Shown here one piece after another: positions 22,250-30,718 of a stretch of DNA of 34,907 bases. The notes under the pieces were generated by a model. That model searched no databases, was not told the DNA's origin, and worked only from the letters and a program-made list of their open reading frames with translations. Source of the DNA: a virus. The translations under genes and the position numbers were made by a program. The first letter of the stretch is position 1, and the number at the start of each line of letters is the position of its first letter. Location: positions 1 to 34,907 of the IMG/VR virus record IMGVR_UViG_3300005833_000085; one strand, given 5' to 3'.

Positions 22250-23455
22250 ATGGACAATCCCTATGGATTCTTGACGGCAGATGAGCCAACCGCTCAGGAA
22301 CAAGCGGCGGCGGCGATCACGGCCTTGCGACATCAAAAGGCGCTCGGGACCATCGGTATGCTCACGGGCGATCCAGTGCTGTCAAAAGTCGGACAGAGCT
22401 TCACGTCGGAAGCGCAAGCGGGGGAACAGGAGATCGGGGATAAGATTCTTGACAGGTTGAAGATTGCGCAAGCAAAGACATCAGCAGAAAACTCGGCTCG
22501 GCATCAAATGGAACAGGAGCGGCACGGGCAAGCGCTCGAGGAACTCGCAGCCGGCCGGCTCGATCTACAGGGGCGGCGGCGCATGGCGGTGCGAGATGTA
22601 TTTGGTAACACAGTGCTTACGCCCGCATACGGCGGTAGCGGCGCAGTGTCTGGCGCTGGCCGTCCTTCTGGCGCGCGCTCACCTTCCCCGAGTTCTTCAC
22701 CGACTCCGATCGGCGGCGGCGTTTCATCTGGCGGGGGCGCCTACCCGAGTTCAGGCAACGCTAAAATCGATGCTATCGCGCAAGCAATTGCCGAACGTAA
22801 ACAGCCTCCTACGATGAAGGGGATGAATCGCGTCAAACCGATCCTTCTTGCTGCATTGGCTCAAAGGGGCTTCGATCTTGCGCGAGCCGAGACTGATTGG
22901 AACGCGACACAGAAACACGTCGCCGCGATGAACGGCACCAAGATTGCGGGGCTCATGTCCTCAGCAAACACGGCGCAAGAGTCGCTTTCAAACATCGAGA
23001 AACTATACAACGAATGGTTGCAAGTCGGCCCGGCATCCGGGATTCGCGTGTTCAATCGCGGTGCCATCTCGTCAGCTAAGCAGCTTCCAGGCCGCGCTGG
23101 CGCAGTCGCTCAGGCTCTCGAGATGAACATCGCCGATCTCACGGCCGAGCTCGGAAACGTCTATATGGGCGGCAACTCGCCAACCGATCACGCCTTGAAG
23201 CTCGCAGCCCACAACCTCTCGAGCGATTGGAACGAAGAGCAGTTTCGCGAAGCGGTGCAACAGGCGCGAAACAACATCCAATATCGCATCAATTCGATCA
23301 ATAACAGCCCGGTCATGGGCGCAACGGCCGGGAACGTCTACGCACCTCCAAAGGTCGGAGGCGGCGAGGGCGGAACTACCACGCCGCTAACGCGGAAAAC
23401 GATCGGTGGGAAAACCTACGAGCAACGGGCCGACGGTTGGTACGAGGTGGAATAA
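22250..23455 (+). CDS. Putative ejection/internal virion protein
   Basis: The 401-residue protein follows GAGAGGAG. It has a helical N terminus, an Ala/Glu-rich coiled segment, a Ser/Pro/Gly linker near residues 130-170, and a C-terminal helical region (NVYMGGNSPTDHALKLAAHN; FREAVQQARNNIQYRINSIN). A final GGKTYEQRADGWYEVE segment resembles a small beta tail. No enzyme motif. Stop overlaps the next start (TAATG). Confidence 0.6.
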   Translation: MDNPYGFLTADEPTAQEQAAAAITALRHQKALGTIGMLTGDPVLSKVGQSFTSEAQAGEQEIGDKILDRLKIAQAKTSAENSARHQMEQERHGQALEELAAGRLDLQGRRRMAVRDVFGNTVLTPAYGGSGAVSGAGRPSGARSPSPSSSPTPIGGGVSSGGGAYPSSGNAKIDAIAQAIAERKQPPTMKGMNRVKPILLAALAQRGFDLARAETDWNATQKHVAAMNGTKIAGLMSSANTAQESLSNIEKLYNEWLQVGPASGIRVFNRGAISSAKQLPGRAGAVAQALEMNIADLTAELGNVYMGGNSPTDHALKLAAHNLSSDWNEEQFREAVQQARNNIQYRINSINNSPVMGATAGNVYAPPKVGGGEGGTTTPLTRKTIGGKTYEQRADGWYEVE

Positions 23456-25242
23456 TGGCCGGCAAAGTCACAGATCCCGCTCTACTCGCACAACTCGAGG
23501 CGGCAGAGCCGTCGAAGCGGGTGGCAGACGCAGAGATTCTCGCACAGCTCGAGGCACAGCCGGAGCGAGAGGGTCTCGCCTCGAAGGCCGCTCGGTACCT
23601 GGGAGAGACGGGCCGCGGTCTGGTTTCTGGGGCCTCCCGAATCGCCACGGTGGCCGATCCAGCAGTTGCGATCGTGGGCGCGGCCGGGTCATACCTGGTA
23701 CCTCATACCGGATCGGGGTCTTTTGGTCAGAGGTGGTCGCAGGAAATGCAGGGCCTGCGGCGTGCGCGCGAAGAGGCGCAAGCCGAGTCTCCGATCGCCC
23801 ACAATCTTGGAACCGTGGCACCTCTGGCCCTGATGCCTCAGGCGCTTGCGGCGATCCCGTCTACGAGCGCTTCTCTTGGCGCGGCGGCGCCGCTCGCAAC
23901 CCGCATGGCGGCCGGGACGCTCGACGCCTCGTTGTTCAACGCGGCAAGCGCGGCGGGAGAGCAGGCCGATCAGGACCCGTCCGGCGCGGCACTCAGGGCA
24001 GGAGCTTCCCCGGTCAACATGATCGGCGCCGCGCTTCCGTTGGCAGGGCGAGCCCTGCCGCAAGCCGGAGCGGCGCTGAAGGCGGCGGTGCTGAAGCGCG
24101 TGCCCCAGGTGACTCCGAGCCCGGCGGCGGCCGCGCTCCGACGGTTGGGCGTGGAGGGGATGACTCTGGGCCAGCAAGCCCCGACTTCGGCGATCGGCCA
24201 CATTGAAGAGGCGGCGGCAAATAGGTTGGGCGGCATGGCGCCAGAGAGGGCCGCTGCGACCTCCAGTTGGCGCGAGGCGGTGCTGAAAAAGGCTCTCCCG
24301 CCCGGCATGAAGGACCTGCCGCCGGGAACGATGCAAGAACGCCTGGCGGCCTTGAACGAGGGGTTCGAGCCGGCCTATGCAATCATCAAGGCCGAGCCCG
24401 TGCTACCTGCCATTCATGCCGAAGGCAAGGGAATACCTTTACAGGGATCGAAGGGCGCGCCTGGGGCGTTCGATCAGGCGATCATGGATCAGGCCGTGAC
24501 GGCTACAGCGGCCGAGCGGAAGATCGCCAAGAGCTTCCTTGACAACGAGCTCAGCATTCTTCCGGGCGGGAAGCAACGGCCGGGAATGATCAAGCCCGTG
24601 ACGGCCGGGGATCTTCTGACGATGCGCTCGAACATCCGGGCCGAAGCGCAGTCGAACCGACTCGCCGGCGATCACAAGATCGCTCGGTTGCTCGAGAACG
24701 GCGAGGAAGCGATCACCGATGCTCTGAATTCCCAGCTCCGTCCAGAAGCGCAAGCGGCACTGAAGGCGACCGATCGCCAGTATGCCCAGTTCAAGACGGT
24801 TCAGGACGCGGCGGCTCGAGCGGGTCTCGAAGGCGAGTTCACCCCTTACCAGCTCGGAGCGGAGATCAAAGGAGCAGCCGGGAAGCCGGCCTTTGCGCGC
24901 GGCGCGGGCGGCGATCTGCGCACGCTTGCACAAGGTGGGCAGGAAGTCTTCGCGACCCGAGTTCCAAAGACGGGCTATGCGGGCGCGCTCATGGATCAGA
25001 TCCCGGGAATGAAGTACGCCCCCGGTGGAATAGGCACCCGACTTTTGAACACCCAGAGCATCCGTTCGGCGATGCTAGGTGGCGGCGGCGGCGCGCAAAA
25101 CCGCACACCAATGCGCGACATGCCGGTCAAGCCGGGCTCCATTCAAGGCCTGATCGCAGCGCTTCGAAGCGGAGACCAAGAGGACACGGCCACCCAAGCG
25201 GCTGCAACTATCGAATCACTCCGACGCAAAGAAGGGCGGTAA
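23455..25242 (+). CDS. Large ejection protein with N-terminal D-x-x-LLAQLE repeats
   Basis: The start at 23455 (TAATG) is preferred to 23437. The 595-residue protein opens with two copies of a short repeat (DPALLAQLEAAE; DAEILAQLEAQ), a feature of phage internal proteins. A hydrophobic segment (DPAVAIVGAAGSYLV) near 70 and Ala-rich stretches follow, then SFLDNELSILPGGKQRPGMI and LTMRSNIRAEAQSNRLAGDH. The likely role is DNA transfer or tail-channel extension at infection, by family resemblance. Confidence 0.65.
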   Translation: MAGKVTDPALLAQLEAAEPSKRVADAEILAQLEAQPEREGLASKAARYLGETGRGLVSGASRIATVADPAVAIVGAAGSYLVPHTGSGSFGQRWSQEMQGLRRAREEAQAESPIAHNLGTVAPLALMPQALAAIPSTSASLGAAAPLATRMAAGTLDASLFNAASAAGEQADQDPSGAALRAGASPVNMIGAALPLAGRALPQAGAALKAAVLKRVPQVTPSPAAAALRRLGVEGMTLGQQAPTSAIGHIEEAAANRLGGMAPERAAATSSWREAVLKKALPPGMKDLPPGTMQERLAALNEGFEPAYAIIKAEPVLPAIHAEGKGIPLQGSKGAPGAFDQAIMDQAVTATAAERKIAKSFLDNELSILPGGKQRPGMIKPVTAGDLLTMRSNIRAEAQSNRLAGDHKIARLLENGEEAITDALNSQLRPEAQAALKATDRQYAQFKTVQDAAARAGLEGEFTPYQLGAEIKGAAGKPAFARGAGGDLRTLAQGGQEVFATRVPKTGYAGALMDQIPGMKYAPGGIGTRLLNTQSIRSAMLGGGGGAQNRTPMRDMPVKPGSIQGLIAALRSGDQEDTATQAAATIESLRRKEGR

Positions 25243-25244
25243 TC

Positions 25245-26357
25245 ATGGCGCGAAACTCGAATGGTACGTTCACCCTCGCAGCGGGGAACCCCGTCGTCGA
25301 AGACACGACGATCGAGCCCGACTGGGCAAACGACACCCTCAACGACATCGCGGCCGAGCTCACGGACTCTCTCTCGCGTTCGGGCAAGGGCGGCATGCTC
25401 GTGCCGATGGAATTCGCAGACGGCACGGTAGGGGATCCGGCGATCACGTTTTCCGCGGCGCCGACGACGGGGCTCTATCGGGCCGGAACCAATGACGTTC
25501 GGTTCAGCTTGGCCGGGGTCGATCTGATCACCCTCACGACGGCGCTGATCAAGTTCGTGGCCCGCGTCGCGGACGGAGCGTCCGCCGTCGGCCTCACGCT
25601 CGACACCGCAAACGCACTCACCACTACTGGGGCGAAGCTCGTCTCGCTCTTGAACAATGCGGTCGAGAAGTTCTACGTCGACAAGGACGGTGGGGTTGCA
25701 GCGGGTGGCAACATCACGTCTGCAACGGCCCTCTTTTCGACGCTCGAGGCCCTTGGTGCCACCCTGAAAGGAAACGTCGCGGACGGAGCAACTGCGGTCG
25801 CCATCATCCTGGACAATGTGAACGCTCTAGCCAATGCAGCGGCAAAGGCACTTTCTGTGCGGGTTGGCGGGGTCGAGAAAGCGTACGTCTCGAACGTCGG
25901 AAAGGGGTTCTTTGTCGGGCTCGATGCGGGCTCGGGCAATATCGCCAACCTAAGCGCTCCCTCGGCCGCTGGAGATGTGATGCGGTACGGGGATTCGTTC
26001 GCTGCACCGACAATAGTTAGACCTTCTATTGCGGCTGGCTGGACAAACGGCACGGGTGGTTTGGCCGTAGGATATTGGAAGGATGCCAATAACATAATCC
26101 ATTTAATGGGTATCGCTCGATATGCTACTGGCGCGTCTTCGGTCTTATTCACGCTTCCGACAGGTTTCCGGCCAGCCTCTAGCCGACTTGTCTCGATGAT
26201 AGAGGGCGTGGATTCATATTACACTCCAGGAGATAGGCCTATTGCATGCCAGATTGATGCAAGCGGAAGTGTTAGTGTTAGGAGAAGCGCCGGCCTCGGC
26301 GCTCCTACGGATACGTTCTACTACATCTTCGACGGAGTGACATTCCTTGCGGAATGA
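25245..26357 (+). CDS. Tail fibre protein
   Basis: The 370-residue protein starts MARNSNGTFTLAAGNPVVED, then TIEPDWANDTLNDIAAELTD and SLSRSGKGGMLVPMEFADGT, a known fibre N-terminal domain. The middle repeats a VADGA(S/T)AV...LD...NAL unit 70 codons apart. The C terminus has GYWKDANNIIHLMGIARYAT and FTLPTGFRPASSRLVSMIEG, a fibre-tip pattern. It should bind the host receptor. DNA near 26010-26350 looks richer in A/T than the first part, consistent with a swapped tip. Confidence 0.85.
   Translation: MARNSNGTFTLAAGNPVVEDTTIEPDWANDTLNDIAAELTDSLSRSGKGGMLVPMEFADGTVGDPAITFSAAPTTGLYRAGTNDVRFSLAGVDLITLTTALIKFVARVADGASAVGLTLDTANALTTTGAKLVSLLNNAVEKFYVDKDGGVAAGGNITSATALFSTLEALGATLKGNVADGATAVAIILDNVNALANAAAKALSVRVGGVEKAYVSNVGKGFFVGLDAGSGNIANLSAPSAAGDVMRYGDSFAAPTIVRPSIAAGWTNGTGGLAVGYWKDANNIIHLMGIARYATGASSVLFTLPTGFRPASSRLVSMIEGVDSYYTPGDRPIACQIDASGSVSVRRSAGLGAPTDTFYYIFDGVTFLAE
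25565..25789 (+). repeat. Repeated fibre unit
   Basis: The 15-base CGTCGCGGACGGAGC occurs at 25565-25579 and 25775-25789, exactly 210 bases (70 codons) apart and in the same frame. The encoded segments share VADGA(S/T)AV and downstream NAL and VEK motifs. Confidence 0.7.
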
Positions 26358-26427
26358 TCGATCACTGTCGTGGGTAGAAGGCCTGAAATGGTGGTCTTAC
26401 GGAATGTTGCTGTCGATCTTCGCGGTG

Positions 26428-27048
26428 TTACGGATAGTTGAGGTTTGGGGGATAGAATTTGGCACCTTCAGGCACCAACGGAGCGATGGTGTCCGACACA
26501 TGACGCCACAAAGGGTCGGAATGGTTACTGTCGTCTATGAGAGCGTGCAGCAATTCATGACCAAGCATGCTCGCTTCCACCGTTGTTGCCCATGGTGGTT
26601 GTGTTGTACTCATATCTATCCAATGGGAGTGGTACCAACAACATCCGGTATGGAAGCCTATGTTGCCACAATCCACTGTATCTTCGGCACGCAACACTAT
26701 GATCCATCCCTTCAGGGTCGCAACTTCACGTCCCGAATAGTCCGCCACGGCCATGGCCATACGATCTACGTGCTCAAACAGATCGGGATCGTACGCCCAT
26801 TGGGCGCTACTCTGCTCGATGGCAATACCAATACCAAGATCGGTCCACTGAAGATCCCTAAGCATGGCACTTGGGGGATCCGGTTCCCCGCACGCTCCCA
26901 GCCCGACAACGATCAGGGCCATGCTCAGCCATCGCAGGAAGCTCTTGGCGAAGAAGAACGGGACCAAGACGAGGAACAGCGTGATCCAAGGACCAAGAAC
27001 GTACAACATTGCAGCGAGGACGGAAACGATGATGGCGAAGATTCTCAT
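26428..27048 (-). CDS. Membrane-anchored zinc metalloprotease-like protein (opposite strand)
   Basis: The 206-residue protein is the only one on the minus strand inside the late block. Residues 3-34 hold one or two hydrophobic segments. Near residue 43 MALIVVGLGACGEPD ends in a lipobox-like LGAC, so the real start may lie nearer to it. The C-terminal part has DCGNI, GCCWYHSHWIDMS, and HELLHALIDDSNHSDPLW near residue 166 (HExxH with a further His), fitting a gluzincin- or metzincin-like zinc protease. A GGAGG-like GGGAGG sits just ahead of the ATG. Likely a moron. Confidence 0.6.
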   Translation of the reverse strand: MRIFAIIVSVLAAMLYVLGPWITLFLVLVPFFFAKSFLRWLSMALIVVGLGACGEPDPPSAMLRDLQWTDLGIGIAIEQSSAQWAYDPDLFEHVDRMAMAVADYSGREVATLKGWIIVLRAEDTVDCGNIGFHTGCCWYHSHWIDMSTTQPPWATTVEASMLGHELLHALIDDSNHSDPLWRHVSDTIAPLVPEGAKFYPPNLNYP

Positions 27049-27218
27049 GATGGCGCCTCCCGAGCGCTCCCACGTGGTATGTGCAGGGGAAGGAGGGTGG
27101 GAAGCCGCCTTGTCGCCGGATCCGGCTATCCCCTACCCATTCATCGTCTCACGGGTCGGGGCGGAGCGCAAGAATGCTCACCCTTTCACGGGTCAGACGC
27201 GACCCGAGAGGTAACCAT
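27049..27218. other. Divergent non-coding region between moron and spike genes
   Basis: Contains a perfect 12-base palindrome GCCGGATCCGGC (27115-27126) and a larger imperfect hairpin formed by GGGTGGGAAGCC and GGCTATCCCCTACCC around it. It should carry the promoter for the leftward moron, but I see no convincing box pair. Confidence 0.4.
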
Positions 27219-29132
27219 ATGAAATTCCTACTCTTCCTCGCCCTCCTCCCCTCGTTGGTTCTGGGACAGGTCGTATCCCGACCTGTCAGCACGACCCCAG
27301 GGGTTCCGGCTACCGGCGGCACGTTCACGGGGCCGGTCATCGGTTCGGTGTTCCCTCCGGCGCAAGATTTCATTTTCTACGCCGACCCGGCCGGGTCAGA
27401 CGCGAATAACTGCACGAGCGCTTTGACGCCGTGCCTCACGCTTCAGGCGGCCCTGGCGAAGATGCCTAGCCAATGGGCTCAGAAGGCGCGCATCGAGCTT
27501 GCCGCCGGCACCTACACGATCAGTGGGGCCTACAATCTCCGCGTAGGGACTCCAGTCGGGCAAGGAGAACCGCTCGTCATTCAGGGGGCGATGGAAGATT
27601 CAGGGCTCGGCGAGCGCACGATCACGGCCGGCGGGATCGGTCTATACGGATCGGGCTACGTCGTTTCGGTCACTGATGACACGTTGAGTCCGACGCTCGA
27701 TCAGTACGAGGGTTACTTCCTTCGCATGACGACTTGCGCCGCGGGGGCCGCATGCGTTGGCATGACTCGGATCATCCGCGGGAATTCCACTGGGGGACAA
27801 TTTGACTTCAACGTGGGGGGGACAAGTACTACGGTGAAGCCTGCGGTTGGAGACAAGTTTGTCATCGAGCGGCCTTCTTCCATAATCGCGTTCAGTAACA
27901 CCCTGATGGTTACGGCTCAAGGCGGGGCCTCAGGTATCAGCACTCACACTACGGCATCGGTCATTTTCAATCAGTTAAGGTTTTCAGCGTCAAGTACCTC
28001 GGGGCGGATGCGGATCGAAGGCGTGAAGACGCAGATGAAGATAATCCGTCATGATGCGGCCGCCAATACTGGCATTGAGTTGTCTAATGGTGCGCAGCTA
28101 GAGACGGCATATGCTGTGGGTTTGACGACTCCAGACATTATGGGCAGTCAACAAACGTATGGGGCCGGGCTGTACATGTCCGCAGCTACGTCGGGTAGCA
28201 TTACCGGGATACTAAGTAGTCAATGGGTATTCATTTACGGGCAGTTCGTAATTAGAAACGGAACCATTCGCACACAAGCGGGGGGGGCCGTCAGTTTACT
28301 ATACTATTCGCAGAAGGGTGGCACGCCTATCTCTATTGGAACTACGTCTAGTGTGTCCATGTCTAGTGGTTCATATGGCCCACTGGGACAGATCGTAGGT
28401 GCAACGGGTGGCGCTATCCAGATGGCTAGGGCATTCGCTTCCAATATTGCAGACTTGGTTATTTCTTCGAACACTGGGCCTGGTCTATTTTTGGATTCAC
28501 GATCGGTGGCGTATATTGGGACTCTAACAGGGAGCGGCAACACGGGTGCGGGGATCAGTGTGCAGGGTGATAGCTATCTGTATTCAGCTGCAGGTAATAC
28601 GATCGCAGGTACAACGAGCGAAGTCCTGGTTGGTGCGCAGGCCACGACTCACGCGGCGATTGCGGCGGGGACCCCGCTGATTGTGCCGCCACATGGAACC
28701 GCGACGAAGTACGGCGGAACGACGAACTATCCACTCTCCGGCACGAACACGGGTGACGTGACGCTCGGCGCGGTAGGTTCAACGCCGAATGCGAACGGGG
28801 CCACCCTCACCGGGCAGGTCTGGAACGCGCAGCCCGCGGATGCGACTTATCCGGGAGTAGTGACGGCGAGTGCTCAGACCTTCGCAGGCGCGAAGACGTT
28901 CGCTGCGCCGATCACGCTCACGCCTTCTGCGCTCGGCACGTGCGGATCGGCGCCCAACGTTGAGGGCACGGTGGTCACCGTCGCGGGGGCTACGACGGTG
29001 CCTACGAAAATGTGCTTCTGTACGTACACGCCCACGGGGACCATCTATGCCTGGCAGAACATCACGGGGACGTTCGCCACGAGCGCGCCCTCGTTTGGTA
29101 ACACCACGACCTGCCCGGATTCGGCATTGTGA
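27219..29132 (+). CDS. Spike-like right-handed beta-helix protein with signal peptide
   Basis: Start at 27219 (GAGAGG upstream) gives 637 residues. The first 17 (MKFLLFLALLPSLVLGQ) look like a Sec signal. Then come FYADPAGSDANNCTSALTPC and LTLQAALAKMPSQWAQKARI, the start of pectate-lyase-like spikes, followed by a long region of short beta-helix-type turns to about residue 480. The end has a YPLSGTNTGDVTLG and QTFAGAKTFAAPITL tail-fibre domain and Cys-rich end. It could be a receptor-binding or depolymerase spike. A signal peptide is unusual. Confidence 0.7.
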   Translation: MKFLLFLALLPSLVLGQVVSRPVSTTPGVPATGGTFTGPVIGSVFPPAQDFIFYADPAGSDANNCTSALTPCLTLQAALAKMPSQWAQKARIELAAGTYTISGAYNLRVGTPVGQGEPLVIQGAMEDSGLGERTITAGGIGLYGSGYVVSVTDDTLSPTLDQYEGYFLRMTTCAAGAACVGMTRIIRGNSTGGQFDFNVGGTSTTVKPAVGDKFVIERPSSIIAFSNTLMVTAQGGASGISTHTTASVIFNQLRFSASSTSGRMRIEGVKTQMKIIRHDAAANTGIELSNGAQLETAYAVGLTTPDIMGSQQTYGAGLYMSAATSGSITGILSSQWVFIYGQFVIRNGTIRTQAGGAVSLLYYSQKGGTPISIGTTSSVSMSSGSYGPLGQIVGATGGAIQMARAFASNIADLVISSNTGPGLFLDSRSVAYIGTLTGSGNTGAGISVQGDSYLYSAAGNTIAGTTSEVLVGAQATTHAAIAAGTPLIVPPHGTATKYGGTTNYPLSGTNTGDVTLGAVGSTPNANGATLTGQVWNAQPADATYPGVVTASAQTFAGAKTFAAPITLTPSALGTCGSAPNVEGTVVTVAGATTVPTKMCFCTYTPTGTIYAWQNITGTFATSAPSFGNTTTCPDSAL

Positions 29133-29443
29133 GCGGAAAGGGTGCTCAATCCATGACCTGGCTACTCTCCCAAGGCGAACACGTACCGGTCATTCTGATC
29201 GCGGTCGTTCTGTCCTTCACGGTCTGTCGGATCGTGTTCGGCTCGCGGGGAGATCTCCAGGCCATGCAAACGAAGATCGACGATCTGGTGAAAGCAGACG
29301 AGCACCATATGAGCGCGGTGGGGCGCGCACACCAAAGGGTGGATGACTGGATCGGGTCCGTGCATGTCGATCTGGTCCGGCTTTTCGAGCTGGCCCACGA
29401 TCATGCCCACCGCAAAGATGGCGACAAAGGGGATACACCTTGA
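29129..29443 (+). CDS. Small single-span membrane protein of the lysis region
   Basis: GTG at 29129 overlaps the previous stop (GTGA); ATG at 29153 (MTWLL) is the alternative. One hydrophobic segment (VPVILIAVVLSFTVCRIVFG) lies near residues 19-38, then a helical, His-rich tail. It might be a holin-associated or spanin-type protein. The His-rich tail is notable. Confidence 0.55.
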   Translation: MSGKGAQSMTWLLSQGEHVPVILIAVVLSFTVCRIVFGSRGDLQAMQTKIDDLVKADEHHMSAVGRAHQRVDDWIGSVHVDLVRLFELAHDHAHRKDGDKGDTP

Positions 29444-29715
29444 CGACCCCCGAGCTTCACGATCTGATCGAGCGTACTAGAATCATGGTCGAGCGCCTGC
29501 AAGAGGCTACTACGGAGAATACACGCATAGCTAATCAGAGCATGGTTTCCATTCACGAGGCAAAGGAAGTCGCGGAGCACGCGCGCGCTACGAGCGAGGG
29601 CAACGAGAGGATCTTCCGGACCTTGATGAACAACGTTCGGCGGCAGAACGATCGATTCGATCAGGTTGAGGCCCGCGTGACTCGCCTCGAAGATCCGACA
29701 AAGGGGGCTGCATGA
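29440..29715 (+). CDS. Small coiled-coil protein
   Basis: TTG at 29440 overlaps the previous stop (TTGA). The 91-residue protein is one long charged helix (ELHDLIERTRIMVERLQEAT; RQNDRFDQVEARVTRLEDPT), a predicted coiled coil. It may pair with the membrane protein encoded just before. Not recognised. Confidence 0.6.
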   Translation: MTTPELHDLIERTRIMVERLQEATTENTRIANQSMVSIHEAKEVAEHARATSEGNERIFRTLMNNVRRQNDRFDQVEARVTRLEDPTKGAA

Positions 29716-30287
29716 CAATCATGCCAGCAAGCAGACCGCGATTATCTACGGCGGACCTCGAAGCGCGACTCGATAAGGTGTATCCGCAGTGGAAGGACTA
29801 CCCTCTAGTGATTGTGGGAATTCGCGGCTACTACATGAGGTCGATGGGCGATCCGTCCCAGAACGATCGAGGGATCTACGATGACGCGATCTTTTTGCAC
29901 ACGTCGAATGTGACGGCCGCCTTCAACGCCAACTGCGATCCGTCACGCGGTCGACCCGGAATGGCCACACTCGCCCCCGGCTTCTGGCCGTGCTATCGCT
30001 TCGACCTACACCACGGGCGAGTGAAGAGTTACGAGGCCATCTGTCAGAGGGCCGGGCCCGTGGCGATCACGCGGGACGGGCAACCTGCGGTCAAGAGCGG
30101 GATGTTCGGGATCAACATCCATTGCGGCGGATACTGGACGACCGGAAGTGAAGGATGCCAAACGCTCCCACCCGAGCAATGGAAGAGTTTCTATGCGCTG
30201 GCCAGGTCGGAAGCGCAACGCTTGTTCGGAGCGAGTTGGAAAACGGCAGTCGTACCCTACGCTCTATTCGAGGAGGGCAAGCCATGA
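29712..30287 (+). CDS. Putative peptidoglycan-active enzyme (endolysin candidate)
   Basis: The 191-residue protein has IVGIRGYYMRSMGDPSQNDR near residue 34, a YDDAIFLHTSNVTAAFNANC segment, and FGINIHCGGYWTTGSEGCQT (about 132-151). The H-x-G-G...S-x-G-C-Q layout recalls the catalytic His/Cys of L,D-transpeptidase (YkuD-type) and related phage cell-wall enzymes. It lies among membrane genes of a lysis cassette. The family seems recurrent in Gram-negative phages. Catalytic specificity is not proven. Confidence 0.6.
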   Translation: MTIMPASRPRLSTADLEARLDKVYPQWKDYPLVIVGIRGYYMRSMGDPSQNDRGIYDDAIFLHTSNVTAAFNANCDPSRGRPGMATLAPGFWPCYRFDLHHGRVKSYEAICQRAGPVAITRDGQPAVKSGMFGINIHCGGYWTTGSEGCQTLPPEQWKSFYALARSEAQRLFGASWKTAVVPYALFEEGKP

Positions 30288-30538
30288 AAGCAGCGATCTA
30301 CGGATTTCGAAAGATCTTCCTGTTCCTCATTGCAGTGTCGGCCGTGCTCATTCTGACTCTCGTTTCGTTCGACGCACTCAAAGCGATCAGCGATGCCAAG
30401 GCCACACAGCTCGCGGCAATGGTCGGCGCTGCACTCGCGGCACTCGGTACAATCTTCACCACGCTCATGAGCGCCTTCAAGAGCGGCTACGAGCGCGACG
30501 CCGCGATCGAGGTCGCAAAGGGACCCCCTCTCACGTGA
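30284..30538 (+). CDS. Holin-like membrane protein with two spans
   Basis: ATG at 30284 overlaps the endolysin-candidate stop. The 84-residue protein has IFLFLIAVSAVLILTLVSF near residue 11 and AAMVGAALAALGTIFTTLM near 44, two hydrophobic spans, with a charged C terminus. This fits a class II holin, which would time lysis. Order after the cell-wall enzyme supports this. Confidence 0.65.
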   Translation: MKAAIYGFRKIFLFLIAVSAVLILTLVSFDALKAISDAKATQLAAMVGAALAALGTIFTTLMSAFKSGYERDAAIEVAKGPPLT

Positions 30539-30714
30539 GCGAGGGAAAGCAAAGCCGGTGGCTGGCACTCCTACAGGCGAGGGTTGCGCTCTCATGCCTG
30601 GAGATCGCCGTTACAATCATGGATGGCGATGAGGCACTCTCTCGGATAGCGCGAGATCTCGATGACTGGATCGACGGAGAAACACGGCGGCTCGACTACG
30701 TGTACAAGGAATGA
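30535..30714 (+). CDS. Small lysis-region protein
   Basis: GTG at 30535 overlaps the holin stop (GTGA), giving 59 residues (MSEGKQSRWLALLQARVALS then CLEIAVTIMDGDEALSRIAR). It looks folded and helical with acidic end. The longer frame beginning at 30148 overlaps other genes and is not used. No function known. Confidence 0.6.
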   Translation: MSEGKQSRWLALLQARVALSCLEIAVTIMDGDEALSRIARDLDDWIDGETRRLDYVYKE

Positions 30715-30718
30715 GGTT

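Noticed and set aside
23406-24206. Plus-strand 266-codon frame over the ejection protein
   Set aside because: Arg/Gly-rich out-of-frame shadow of the real 595-residue gene.
26347-27222. A 291-codon plus-strand frame starting at TTG behind the fibre gene
   Set aside because: It is antisense to the HExxH gene, has odd His/Trp/Cys-rich composition and no domain pattern; the minus-strand frame has clear membrane and zinc motifs.
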